Position numbers and translations under genes: made by a program
The notes under the pieces: model-generated
What the model was told of the DNA's origin: nothing
Seen by the model: the letters and a program-made list of their open reading frames with translations, nothing else
The model's database searches: none
In this document: positions 6,990 to 15,664 of the stretch, in pieces
How positions within the stretch are numbered: the stretch's first letter is position 1
How the letters are laid out: every line of letters begins with the position of its first letter
Source of the DNA: an uncultured Dyadobacter sp.
Lineage (GTDB): Bacteria > Bacteroidota > Bacteroidia > Cytophagales > Spirosomataceae
DNA: 19,706 bases
Direction: 5' to 3'
Assembly (NCBI GenBank): GCA_937880795.1
Contig: CALGRQ010000460.1
Coordinates: forward strand, 1 to 19,706

Positions 6990-8150
6990 ATGATAATACA
7001 AACTGCACAGCGTACGCGACAGACTTCGGAATACTATTTTTCCGTAAAGCTGGCCGAAGTGCGTAAACTTATCGCGGAAGGGCACGATGTAATTCATATG
7101 GGTATTGGAAGCCCGGATATGATGCCCTCGGAAGAAACCATTGAAACCCTATCGGAAGCGGCCCGTAAGCCAACTGCCCATGGTTATCAACCTTATACAG
7201 GTACAGTTTCTTATCGCAATGCGATTGCAGCTTTTTATCAAAAAACATATGGAGTTACACTCAACCCAACTTCTGAAATATTGCCTTTAATAGGCTCAAA
7301 GGAGGGTATTACGCATATATCGCTTACTTTCCTGGATCCGGGAGATGAAGTGCTGGTGCCCGAACTGGGTTATCCGGCATACCGTGCGGTAAGTAAAATG
7401 GTGGGTGCAAACGTGATAGAATATCCTTTGCGGGAAGATTACGGTTGGCAGCCCGACTGGCAGGCTATGGAAAAGTTGGTGACGCCCAAGACTAAAATCA
7501 TGTGGCTCAATTATCCACATATGCCTACCGGAGCACCGGCAACGATGGAATTGTTTGAACAGGCGGTTGCATTTGCGAAAGCACATCAGATCTTACTTTG
7601 TCACGACAACCCTTATAGTCTTGTGCTAAACAAAAAGGCGCCTATTAGTTTATTGTCGGTAGAAGGTGCAAAAGATGTTGCCATCGAACTTAATTCCATG
7701 AGCAAGTCGCACAACATGGCAGGCTGGCGCATGGGCTGGTTATCCGGTGCAAAACCCTATATCGATGCTGTCTTGACAATAAAGAGTAACGTCGATTCGG
7801 GGATGTTCTGGGCCATGCAGGAAGCCGCGGCTACGGCATTAGGTAATAGTGATGCCTGGCACGCCAAGCGAAATGCAGTTTACCAGGGGCGATTGGAAGC
7901 GGCGGAGGCATTTCTGAGTACCATTGGTTGTACCTGGGATAAGACGCAGGAAGGCATGTTCCTTTGGGGGAAACTACCAGACTCGGTCGAATCTGCTGAG
8001 CAACTGGTGAATTCGTTACTGATAGAAAAGCACGTGTTTATAGCACCAGGGTTTATTTTTGGTCCCAAAGGGCAGCGTTATATCCGACTTTCGCTGTGTA
8101 TACCAAAGGAGCGCATATGGGAAGCCGTAGAACGGATAAAAGGTTTGTGA
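6990..8150 (+). CDS. PLP-dependent aminotransferase, probably for aromatic amino acids
   Basis: 386 residues from ATG at 6990; an in-frame TTG at 6981 is a weaker alternative. It is a class I/II fold-type I aminotransferase: the PLP-binding Lys239 lies in SMSKSHNMAGWRMGW, Asp206 in the HDNPYS segment should contact the pyridine nitrogen, and the C-terminal RYIRLSLC supplies the arginine for the substrate carboxylate. The normally conserved Asn of NPTG is Met here (NYPHMPTG, 174-181), which I recall as typical of this Bacteroidota subfamily. tyrA follows 77 bases later on the same strand, so conversion of 4-hydroxyphenylpyruvate and phenylpyruvate to tyrosine and phenylalanine is the best guess. 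The fold also fits LL-diaminopimelate or aspartate aminotransferases, so substrate is not proven. Confidence 0.85.
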   Translation: MIIQTAQRTRQTSEYYFSVKLAEVRKLIAEGHDVIHMGIGSPDMMPSEETIETLSEAARKPTAHGYQPYTGTVSYRNAIAAFYQKTYGVTLNPTSEILPLIGSKEGITHISLTFLDPGDEVLVPELGYPAYRAVSKMVGANVIEYPLREDYGWQPDWQAMEKLVTPKTKIMWLNYPHMPTGAPATMELFEQAVAFAKAHQILLCHDNPYSLVLNKKAPISLLSVEGAKDVAIELNSMSKSHNMAGWRMGWLSGAKPYIDAVLTIKSNVDSGMFWAMQEAAATALGNSDAWHAKRNAVYQGRLEAAEAFLSTIGCTWDKTQEGMFLWGKLPDSVESAEQLVNSLLIEKHVFIAPGFIFGPKGQRYIRLSLCIPKERIWEAVERIKGL

Positions 8151-8227
8151 TAAAGGTTGGTATACCGCAATAACAAGTGTTTGGAAATACAGAAGTGGGT
8201 AGTTCTAGACTATAATTAGTTAGAAAA

Positions 8228-9085
8228 ATGATTATAAGTATAATAGGCGTTGGTTTGCTGGGAGGCTCGTTTGCACTGGCACTTCGCGAAAAATATCCGC
8301 ACATTAAATTTATAGGTGTGGACAATTCGGTGGTAAATCAGAAAATTGCTCTGGCTAAAGGTATTGTCGATGAAATTGCCACCTTGGATGAAGCCTTACA
8401 GGTATCAGAATTGAATGTATTGGCAACCCCAGTAGATGTGATTACCACTCTTCTTCCGTATATGCTTGATCGCCTGCCGGCAGGAAGAACGATTATGGAT
8501 TTGGGGTCCACCAAGGAGCAAATTTGCAAGTTGATCGAAAACCATCCTCATCGCGGGCAATTTGTGGCAGTCCACCCCATGGCTGGTACCGAGAATTCAG
8601 GTCCGGGAGCGGCATTTAAAGAGCTTTTGGATCAAAAAAATGTGATTATTTGTGATAAGGAAAATACACATCCCGATGCAAGCGGGCTTGTGGAGGCCTT
8701 TTTGCGTGATGTAGGGATGAAAATTCATTACATGACACCCGTAGAGCATGACTTGCATTTGGCATATGTATCGCATTTAAGTCACATTAGTTCTTTTGCC
8801 TTGGGGCTGACAGTGCTCGATAAGGAAAGAGACGAACGGGCCATTTTTGATATGGCAAGTACCGGGTTTTCTTCAACCGTACGTTTGGCAAAAAGCTCAC
8901 CTCAAATGTGGGCACCCATCTTTGATCAGAATAAAGAGAATGTATCCAAGGCATTGGGTGACTATATTGAGCTGCTGAAAAAATTCAAAGTGGCCATTGA
9001 TGAAAAGGATATGAATACAAGCTTGTCCTTTATGAGTAAGGCCAATGATATTGGCAGGATTTTAGCGGGTATAGAGAAAAAATAG
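8228..9085 (+). CDS. tyrA: Prephenate dehydrogenase
   Basis: 285 residues, the length of a monofunctional TyrA with no fused chorismate mutase and no C-terminal ACT domain. The NAD-binding loop GVGLLGGSFA is at residues 7-16, ATPVD at 66-70, the conserved VHPMAGTENSGP at 115-126, and the catalytic-region motif YVSHLSHISSFAL near residues 178-190. It oxidatively decarboxylates prephenate to 4-hydroxyphenylpyruvate, which the upstream aminotransferase could turn into tyrosine. The 77-base gap shows no terminator, so the two are probably one transcript, ending at the hairpin after tyrA. Lack of an ACT domain suggests no direct tyrosine feedback through that domain. Confidence 0.94.
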   Translation: MIISIIGVGLLGGSFALALREKYPHIKFIGVDNSVVNQKIALAKGIVDEIATLDEALQVSELNVLATPVDVITTLLPYMLDRLPAGRTIMDLGSTKEQICKLIENHPHRGQFVAVHPMAGTENSGPGAAFKELLDQKNVIICDKENTHPDASGLVEAFLRDVGMKIHYMTPVEHDLHLAYVSHLSHISSFALGLTVLDKERDERAIFDMASTGFSSTVRLAKSSPQMWAPIFDQNKENVSKALGDYIELLKKFKVAIDEKDMNTSLSFMSKANDIGRILAGIEKK

Positions 9086-9106
9086 TCACAAGTCATAACA
9101 GAAGCA

Positions 9107-9152
9107 AAAAAGCTGCCAGCCAAGGATTGTAGTCCTTAACTGGCAGCTTTTT
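9107..9152. terminator. Bidirectional terminator between tyrA and the GH109-like gene
   Basis: A perfect 13-bp outer stem, AAAAAGCTGCCAG (9107-9119) with CTGGCAGCTTTTT (9140-9152), encloses a 5-bp inner stem AAGGA/TCCTT (9122-9126, 9133-9137). Runs of five A and five T flank it, so it works for both convergent genes. Confidence 0.92.
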
Positions 9153-9168
9153 CACGTTTAAATCTTTT

Positions 9169-10566
9169 TTAAAGAGGTTTCATAATGCCCAATTCTCTTT
9201 TTTCCTTCCAGCGACCTCTGGTAAAATCAGGGAATTTCACTGGGGCACTACCTTTGGTAACAGATAATTCAGACAAAGGTATCACTGAGCTCCAAGTGGC
9301 TGCGTCGTATACGTCCATATCCATCGGACGACCGTTGTTCAGGGCGTCAACGATACGGTATATCAGTACAAAGTCCATACCACCATGGCCACCGTTCACT
9401 TCAATTTCTTTTTTCAGTTTATTCCAGATAGGATGCTTGTATTTGCTTTTATACTCGTTATAATCGGCTTCTTTCAGAAAATCATGCCCCTTGTCCAGAA
9501 TGGATAATCGGCTTGGGTAGCCTTGATGAAACGCATGGGTTCCGGCCAGAGCGTTGATCCGGTCGTAAGGTCTTGGCGTAACAATATCGTGCTTCAGCGT
9601 AATCATTCGCCCTTTATTGGTTTTGATCATCGAGGTATTCATATCACCATGCTTGATTCTTCCGTTGAAGTTGGCGTAGGGGTGATCCGCTGGTAATTTT
9701 TTCATGCCTTCGGATAGCGACGCCTCCAGACTACTCATCGAAACAATGCTTTCAAAACGGTCGCCACGAAGAATTTCCAGATATTGCGCCACAGGCCCCA
9801 ACCCGTGCATAGGATAGAGGTTACCATCGTGGGCAATGTTTTCTTTTAATCTCCAAAACTCGTAATAGCCTTTGGTACTCAACATGTAGTCCAGCAGGTT
9901 GTGAATATAGGCAGCTTCGGCATAGGTTAGGGTTCCAAAAACACCCTGCTGAACCATATTGAGCAACCACAGTTCCTCGTCGCCGTAGCAAACGTTCTCC
10001 ATCATCATGCAGTTGCGTTGCGTGGCTTCTGCCGTATTTACGAGCTGCCAGCATTCATCCAGGGTTAATGCGGCAGGCACTTCAATCACGACGTGCTTTC
10101 CTTGCTTCATGGCATATACCGCCATTGGTACGTGATCTCTCCATGGCGTAGCAATTACAACCAGATCTATATCGTCCCGTTTTACCATCTCTTTCCAGGC
10201 ATCTACCTTTCCAGAATAGGCTACGGCATCCTGTCCTTTCGCTTTCAGATCACTCACTGACTTCTCAGCGCGCTCCGGCATAATATCACATACGGCGGTT
10301 ACTTTGGCTTTATCCGGGAATAAAGCGGCAAATTGCTTTACATGTCCACTTCCTCTTGCTCCTGCTCCGATCACAGCCACTTTAACCTGTTTAATAGGTG
10401 CCACCTTTAAGTCGATTACAGACTTTCCTGTTGCAGGAGGCGCATTAAATTCGGGATAATTCGTGCCATCCGGAATAATTGGATTTTGGTTGGAAAGGCT
10501 ATAAAGCCCCATGCCACCCAACAAACCTTTTTTGATAAAACTTCTACGTTCTTTACCTGAATTCAT
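9169..10566 (-). CDS. Tat-exported GH109-like NAD-dependent glycosidase (Gfo/Idh/MocA family)
   Basis: 465 residues. The N-terminus has a twin-arginine signal (RRSFIKKG, residues 7-14, then a hydrophobic stretch), as expected for an enzyme folded around NAD(P) before export. The Rossmann motif VIGAGARGSG is at 65-74 and EVPAA near 160 is the family's conserved cofactor-side motif. The segments MMENVCYG, EAAYIHN, GNLYPMHGLGP and HGDMNTSMIKTNKG match the order and wording of glycoside hydrolase family 109, whose founding member is an alpha-N-acetylgalactosaminidase using an oxidation-elimination mechanism with tightly bound NAD+. Family assignment is from recognition of these blocks; exact sugar is inferred. 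It follows the GHMP sugar kinase by 88 bases on the same strand and ends at the terminator shared with tyrA. Confidence 0.85.
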   Translation of the reverse strand: MNSGKERRSFIKKGLLGGMGLYSLSNQNPIIPDGTNYPEFNAPPATGKSVIDLKVAPIKQVKVAVIGAGARGSGHVKQFAALFPDKAKVTAVCDIMPERAEKSVSDLKAKGQDAVAYSGKVDAWKEMVKRDDIDLVVIATPWRDHVPMAVYAMKQGKHVVIEVPAALTLDECWQLVNTAEATQRNCMMMENVCYGDEELWLLNMVQQGVFGTLTYAEAAYIHNLLDYMLSTKGYYEFWRLKENIAHDGNLYPMHGLGPVAQYLEILRGDRFESIVSMSSLEASLSEGMKKLPADHPYANFNGRIKHGDMNTSMIKTNKGRMITLKHDIVTPRPYDRINALAGTHAFHQGYPSRLSILDKGHDFLKEADYNEYKSKYKHPIWNKLKKEIEVNGGHGGMDFVLIYRIVDALNNGRPMDMDVYDAATWSSVIPLSELSVTKGSAPVKFPDFTRGRWKEKRELGIMKPL

Positions 10567-10654
10567 GGATCGATCTATTTATAAGAATGATATGGATTGC
10601 CACTGGATGAGCAGTTTGAAATTTGTTATATAAACGCACAGTGGGTGATTGTAA

Positions 10655-11791
10655 TTATTCGTCCGGAGTTTCCGTATTTGTACCTTCTCCCACTTTGATT
10701 AGATAGGCTTTTCCACCCACCTTTTCAATGGCCTCAGCCACTTTTTCGGGGTTTTCGGGAGCGTAGGCAAACATACACCCTCCGCCTCCTGATCCATTTA
10801 TTTTAGCACCAAACGCACCTGCACCAAGCGCAGCGTCTATCATGGCATTAATCTTTGGAGTTGAAACCTTTTTGGCATCTCGCAAACTTTCCTGATGAAT
10901 GGAAAGTAGCTGACCAAATCGACGGTGGTCAATATCATTGTTTTTAAGCATAGCCAAAGCTTCTTTAAGTACGTCCCGATCAGACAGGTTACCTTTAAGC
11001 AATATATATTCCGACTCCGTCAGTAAATCCTTAAATTGAGCTGCCTGATCGGCTGGATAATCGTGTAACGAAAACTCAGGGTATACCTTTTTGATTTTAG
11101 CAATTGCATCGAGCATGCCATATTTTACATGCTTCAAGACCCCCAACGTATCCTTTGCTTGTAAAGAATCTCCTAAAACGAAGGTGCCTAATCTTGGCTG
11201 AAACGATTCAAGTTTAATAGCTGGGGTGGATTGCAGGTAAATGACACCACCCACCGCGGTTGAATAGTGATCCATCATTCCGCCCGGTTCTCCAAATTCA
11301 AGTACTTCGGCACGGTAAGCCAGCTCTCCCAGTTCGGCACGCGTTTTAGGAGCGGGGGTATCCGCCACGTTGGTCAGAAAGTTAATCCAGGAAACGAGTA
11401 ATGCCGATGAGCTGGATGTTCCGGAGTTAATTGGAATATTGCCGTGAACGTTTACTTCAATTCCTTTTGAAAACCGATATCCGTCGCGCACCAGAATATT
11501 GATAGCGCTTTTAAAGTAATCGCGCGGACTTGTATATGGTATATTATCGACCAGCTCGAAAGATTCCTTTTCGTTAATATCAGGTAGGTGTATAACAACC
11601 TGATTGTCGCTTCGGTATCCACCCGTAATGGTAATACGGCGCGATATACCTGCCGCAATAACCGGTAAACCCAGGTAATCCTGATGTTCACCAAACAGAC
11701 ATATCCGACCTGAAGCCGAGGCGGTCAAGATGGGAGTGACTGTATGGTTGTATGGTGTTGAATGATTTATCGTCGAATGGTCGGAGCTCAT
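10655..11791 (-). CDS. GHMP-family sugar kinase (galactokinase/HddA-like)
   Basis: 378 residues from ATG at 11791. Motif 1 GRICLFGEHQDYLG (28-41) resembles the sugar-binding loop of galactokinases (GEHxDY). The phosphate loop IPINSGTSSSSALL is at 119-132, a catalytic-type Asp174 in FGEPGGMMDH follows, and motif 3 is KINGSGGGGCMFAY (330-343). It should phosphorylate a sugar, probably at C1, with ATP in the cytoplasm; the substrate could be galactose, GalNAc, a uronic acid or a heptose. The first 21 residues are rich in His, Ser, Thr and Asn and look unlike the family; a TTG at 11728 would start the protein just before SASGRI, where homologues usually begin. It is followed on the same strand by the GH109-like gene after 88 bases with no terminator. 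Confidence 0.82.
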   Translation of the reverse strand: MSSDHSTINHSTPYNHTVTPILTASASGRICLFGEHQDYLGLPVIAAGISRRITITGGYRSDNQVVIHLPDINEKESFELVDNIPYTSPRDYFKSAINILVRDGYRFSKGIEVNVHGNIPINSGTSSSSALLVSWINFLTNVADTPAPKTRAELGELAYRAEVLEFGEPGGMMDHYSTAVGGVIYLQSTPAIKLESFQPRLGTFVLGDSLQAKDTLGVLKHVKYGMLDAIAKIKKVYPEFSLHDYPADQAAQFKDLLTESEYILLKGNLSDRDVLKEALAMLKNNDIDHRRFGQLLSIHQESLRDAKKVSTPKINAMIDAALGAGAFGAKINGSGGGGCMFAYAPENPEKVAEAIEKVGGKAYLIKVGEGTNTETPDE

Positions 11792-11860
11792 GAACTAAGG
11801 TTAAATGACTAATTAATGGATAAAATAATTGGTATAGGAGTGATTGGCATTAAATAAATA

Positions 11861-11900
11861 AACGATCCGTTACCACAAAAGGTGTACGGATCGTTCATGT
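11861..11900 (-). terminator. Terminator after the YfhO gene
   Basis: A perfect 10-bp stem, AACGATCCGT (11861-11870) with ACGGATCGTT (11886-11895) and a 15-base loop, lies just past the YfhO stop codon. On the minus strand it is followed by TTATTTATTTA. It separates YfhO from the sugar kinase downstream. Confidence 0.8.
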
Positions 11901-11907
11901 ATGTTTC

Positions 11908-14364
11908 TTAAGATTTGGATCGCTTTGCTTCCATAAAACAGGCACCGGCAATAAGAGCAACCAGCAGTATGGAGCTAATCAAATCTACTTTCTTGCCGGT
12001 AGTTACGGAGATAGGTTCAAATTTGAAAACAATAGTATGTTTTCCTGCCGGAACGCGTAGGGCTCTCAATACGTAGTTGGCTCTCAGTAAATCGGCTGGT
12101 TTGCCGTCAATAGTTACTTGCCATTCATTACGCACATTATAATATATTTCCGAAAACACAGCCAATCCTTCTGCTTGTGAATTGCTTTCATAAACCAGTT
12201 CGTTGGGCTTATAGCTGGTTAACGTAATGCGGTCGGTTGAATCCTTTTTCAAGGTGAGACCTTGTAGCTTATCCTGAAATTTCTGATCAATAACCGCTTC
12301 TTGTTTCGTGTTTAACGAATCGAGCGCTGCCATTTCGGCATCGGCATTGGGTACAAGTTTAACACGTTGTACAAACCATGCATGTCCATTGGCTTCCGGG
12401 TTGGGTTGTGCAATTTTATTGCCTTGCTGGTCGCCGGTGATGATATACTTGGCATTCAGCATGTTTAGTATACCCGGGTTTGCATTTGCTTTCGAAATTT
12501 GACGTTCGAACAACTCCTGGTAACGACGAAGTTTAGCTCCGTGATACCCACCCAGCGATTTATGGAAATACGATGCATCGGCACTGTTAAACGGACCTTG
12601 TGGATTTGCCAGATCAAGAACCTTATAATTTGGATCCGGATCTTTCATGATTTGTTCGTCTGCGGCACTAGGAGCCTGTTTTGCCTCTGCCGCAAAACTG
12701 GTCACAAAATCGTCGTTGTTTAAATAGCGTTTGTCAATACCGAACATATCCACAATCATCAGCAAAATCAGCGAAGCATATAGCAATACGGGTTTGATCT
12801 TATCCTTCATCCACAGCCAAACCAGCCCGGCTGTCAACAGGATAAACAGAAGTGTTCTGAATGCGTCGCTGCGCATTAAACTAGCTCTGTCCTGTACGAT
12901 AGAGTTCACAATTTGCTGGGCAAAGTTTTTATCCTGGGTCATTTGGGCAAAACTCTCAACGATTTGCGCGTCCTTGGATGATTGAAAGGTAAAGAATAGG
13001 GTGGGCAACAACGCCATGATGAGCGTAAGACCACCGGTAATTCCCAAAGAAATCAAGAAAGGCTTTTCCAATTCTTTCCAGGTAATTTTCTTTTGCACGA
13101 TTTTGGTTAATGCCAAAACGGCGAGGGTAAGCATGAGCATTTCCGCCAAAGAAATAACCATGGTAACCGCCCGGAATTTGTTAAACAGGTAATTGATTCC
13201 GGCTACTGTTTTTCCCCAAGCCCACACGATATATAACAGCGTGATGCCGACAATCCACTGCTTCACTCTGGTTTTTACAATGAATATACCCAGTACAAAC
13301 AGGAAGAAAACCATAGCACCAAGGTAGTAGGGGCCACCCATAATCGGTTGTTCTCCCCAGTAAAGCGGTAATTGCTGCACCACGTTCTGGGCCGTAGCAG
13401 CGTCTACGCCACGTCCGACAAGTGTTTTGTAAGTTTCTGAGGTATTACTCAATGGGCCATAGGACGTACCTCCATAGGCATTGGGAACCACCAATGTTAA
13501 TATTTCGCCGATTCCATAGCTATATGTAAAGGCATATTCTTTATCAAGTCCATCTTGTTTTTGCGTAGGAGTAGTTGACGTTAATTCTGACTTTCCACGA
13601 ATGGTTTCTTTGGTATAGTCCGATGCGTTCCATAATCTGGTCGTATGAGAACCAACCGCTAAAACAGCAGCGAAGGCCAATCCACCCAAAATAAAAGTAA
13701 GGTCTTTAATGGCTCCTTTTTTAATGAGTGCGATACTTTCTATTAATACAAGAACCGCAATTCCAACCCCCAGATAATAGGTGATTTGGACGTGGTTGGC
13801 ATATAGCTCTAAGGATAAGAACAGAGCAGTAACCGCAGCGCCGGTGAGCCAATGTTTTCTGAACGCCAGAAAAATACCGGCCAAAACGCCCGGGGCATAC
13901 ATCACCGCAATGATTTGAGAGACGTGTCCGGCTTCCAGATTAATGATATTGAAAGACGAAAAGGCAAAGGCGATGGCACCCAGCGCGGCAATCCAACCGC
14001 TTGCCCCTAGCACCATGAAGAGGATATAAGCACTCACCAGGCCTGTGAGTAAATAATTGGCCGGGGCAGGTAATATTTTATTGACGCCCTGCCCGATTTT
14101 GGTGGGTAAGCTGGTGGAATAATCTGTTCCTACCATATAGGCGGGCATACCGCCAAACATACTATTTGTCCATTGCGACCATTCTCCCGTTTTTTCGTGA
14201 TACGTAACCACCTCTCTGGATGCAGCTCTGGCCTGTTGATCATCATGCATATTTAACTTTTTGCCTTGCAGCACCGGAGATACATAAGCAATAGATAAAA
14301 GTATGAAGCCAATGACGGCAATCACATGGGGCCATAAACGCTGCCAGGAGAACAAATTTTTCAT
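11908..14364 (-). CDS. YfhO-family multi-spanning membrane protein
   Basis: 818 residues. After one N-terminal membrane span, the MHDDQQARAASRE segment and the SMFGGMPAY motif fall in the first extracytoplasmic loop, as usual in YfhO proteins. Many hydrophobic spans follow to about residue 550, then a soluble region, a beta-rich domain with the typical NEWQVTIDGKPADLLRANY and VPAGKHTIVFKFEP wording, and a final span near the C-terminus. The architecture resembles GT-C type glycosyltransferases; Gram-positive YfhO members act in glycosylation of cell-wall polymers. The role of Bacteroidota members is not known to me. It has its own terminator and a long upstream region, so it is probably transcribed alone. 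Start ATG at 14364. Family call is firm, function open. Confidence 0.88.
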   Translation of the reverse strand: MKNLFSWQRLWPHVIAVIGFILLSIAYVSPVLQGKKLNMHDDQQARAASREVVTYHEKTGEWSQWTNSMFGGMPAYMVGTDYSTSLPTKIGQGVNKILPAPANYLLTGLVSAYILFMVLGASGWIAALGAIAFAFSSFNIINLEAGHVSQIIAVMYAPGVLAGIFLAFRKHWLTGAAVTALFLSLELYANHVQITYYLGVGIAVLVLIESIALIKKGAIKDLTFILGGLAFAAVLAVGSHTTRLWNASDYTKETIRGKSELTSTTPTQKQDGLDKEYAFTYSYGIGEILTLVVPNAYGGTSYGPLSNTSETYKTLVGRGVDAATAQNVVQQLPLYWGEQPIMGGPYYLGAMVFFLFVLGIFIVKTRVKQWIVGITLLYIVWAWGKTVAGINYLFNKFRAVTMVISLAEMLMLTLAVLALTKIVQKKITWKELEKPFLISLGITGGLTLIMALLPTLFFTFQSSKDAQIVESFAQMTQDKNFAQQIVNSIVQDRASLMRSDAFRTLLFILLTAGLVWLWMKDKIKPVLLYASLILLMIVDMFGIDKRYLNNDDFVTSFAAEAKQAPSAADEQIMKDPDPNYKVLDLANPQGPFNSADASYFHKSLGGYHGAKLRRYQELFERQISKANANPGILNMLNAKYIITGDQQGNKIAQPNPEANGHAWFVQRVKLVPNADAEMAALDSLNTKQEAVIDQKFQDKLQGLTLKKDSTDRITLTSYKPNELVYESNSQAEGLAVFSEIYYNVRNEWQVTIDGKPADLLRANYVLRALRVPAGKHTIVFKFEPISVTTGKKVDLISSILLVALIAGACFMEAKRSKS

Positions 14365-14499
14365 TTTATTAATATTAAGCTGAATTCGTCTTTTAAAGTA
14401 ATGGAATATAAATGGGTATTATTTTACAAATATGAGTTTTCAATCAGGAATAGTTGATATATAGTAAATTTTTGACTGTTAATTTTTTGTTACTACACA

Positions 14500-14507
14500 C
14501 AAATATA
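14500..14507 (-). promoter_or_regulatory. Possible -7 promoter element for the YfhO gene
   Basis: On the minus strand this reads TATATTTG, an exact fit to the Bacteroidota -7 consensus TAnnTTTG. It lies about 135 bases before the ATG. No good TTTG -33 partner is at the usual spacing, so this is tentative. Confidence 0.28.
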
Positions 14508-14607
14508 AAAGTATTGATATAGGATTAAGATGTTAAAATTGAATCTTCTTTTGGTAATTTTTTAAGAGAATTATGAAATAGGTCTTATATTTTAAGAAAA
14601 TACCAAA

Positions 14608-14615
14608 TAAATTTG
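14608..14615 (+). promoter_or_regulatory. Possible -7 promoter element for pfkA
   Basis: TAAATTTG is an exact fit to the Bacteroidota -7 consensus TAnnTTTG, 65 bases before the pfkA ATG. A TTTG -33 partner is not evident at 17-21 bases upstream. Confidence 0.35.
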
Positions 14616-14680
14616 CAGAAATTGTACCTTTAAGGTTAAAAAGAAGTATCAACAGATAGAAAGAAGTAACTCGTATATAA

Positions 14681-15655
14681 ATGAAGAGAATTGGAGTTTT
14701 TACCTCAGGAGGCGATGCACCAGGCATGAATGCGTGTATCCGGGCTGTTGTTAGAGGGGCTGTTTATCATGGAATAGAGGTTTATGGTATAAGAAGAGGC
14801 TACAATGGAATGATTAACGGGGATGTGTATAAAATGGATTCACATTCGGTTAGTAACATCGTCCAACGTGGTGGTACCATTCTGAAATCGGCAAGAAGTA
14901 AAGAATTCTTAACACCGGAAGGCAGAAAAAAGGCATACGAAAATTTACAGGAATTAGGCATTGAAGGCCTGATTGCCATTGGAGGTAACGGTACGTTTAC
15001 CGGAGCTATGCTTTTCGGGAATGAATACGGAATCCCTACGGTAGGAGCTCCCGGTACAATTGATAACGATTTATACGGAACGGACTATACCATCGGTTTT
15101 GACACGGCTGTGAACACGGCATTGGATGCGATCGACCGTATCAGAGACACGGCAAGTTCTCACGACCGTATCTTCTTCATCGAAGTAATGGGACGTGACT
15201 CAGGTTACATTGCGGTACAATGTGGTATTTCTGGTGGTGCTGAGTTGGTGATGGTTCCGGAAGTTTTAACACCGATTTCTGAGGTTGTTGAAACGCTGAA
15301 ACAAGGATGGAGCCGTTCTAAATCGTCTTCTATCATTATTGTAGCCGAAGGTGATGAGGAAGGAAGTGCAGCCGAGGTAGCCGAAAAAATTAAAAAACAG
15401 GTAAGTGAGGACGCGGATATCCGTGTAACAACGCTGGGCCATACGCAGCGTGGTGGATCACCTTCTGCATATGACCGTATATTGGCGAGCCGTTTGGGGC
15501 TAGGTGCCCTGGAAGGATTGATGGCCGGACAGAAAAATGTAATGGCTGGTATCATCAACAACGAGTTAGTATATACTCCATTTGAAGATACAATTCGTTT
15601 ACCGAAGCCAATCAACGAAGATTTGCTTAGAATGGTTAAAATCCTAAGCGTATAA
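14681..15655 (+). CDS. pfkA: 6-phosphofructokinase (ATP-type)
   Basis: 324 residues, normal for bacterial PfkA. It phosphorylates fructose 6-phosphate in glycolysis. Visible motifs: FTSGGDAPGMNA (7-18), GGNGTFTGA (101-109), catalytic PGTIDND (124-130, Asp128 as general base), EVMGRDSG with the substrate-contacting Arg, SSHDR, and LGHTQRGGSP. The Gly at 104 is the residue that marks ATP rather than pyrophosphate use. Two oddities: Asn103 replaces the Asp of the GGDG motif, and the residue aligned with the E. coli effector-site Arg54 is a Ser (KMDSHSV), although Arg21 and Arg25 remain. Allosteric control may therefore differ from E. coli. The start is ATG at 14681, and the gene is divergent from YfhO and convergent with the YdcF-like gene. 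Confidence 0.94.
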   Translation: MKRIGVFTSGGDAPGMNACIRAVVRGAVYHGIEVYGIRRGYNGMINGDVYKMDSHSVSNIVQRGGTILKSARSKEFLTPEGRKKAYENLQELGIEGLIAIGGNGTFTGAMLFGNEYGIPTVGAPGTIDNDLYGTDYTIGFDTAVNTALDAIDRIRDTASSHDRIFFIEVMGRDSGYIAVQCGISGGAELVMVPEVLTPISEVVETLKQGWSRSKSSSIIIVAEGDEEGSAAEVAEKIKKQVSEDADIRVTTLGHTQRGGSPSAYDRILASRLGLGALEGLMAGQKNVMAGIINNELVYTPFEDTIRLPKPINEDLLRMVKILSV

Positions 15656-15664
15656 AATTTATTG

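Larger units (their letters stand above)
14365..14680. promoter_or_regulatory. AT-rich divergent intergenic region between YfhO and pfkA genes
   Basis: 316 very AT-rich bases with no credible gene. It must hold the divergent promoters. I see a TAnnTTTG match on each strand (14500-14507 minus, 14608-14615 plus) and a short TAGTAA/TTACTA inverted repeat (14462-14467 and 14490-14495). No riboswitch or RNA gene is recognisable. Confidence 0.6.

Noticed and set aside
14533..14727. 64-codon minus-strand reading frame upstream of and overlapping pfkA
   Set aside because: It overlaps the pfkA start on the opposite strand, has a low-complexity composition rich in Leu, Ile, Phe and Lys typical of AT-rich spacer, and matches no family.
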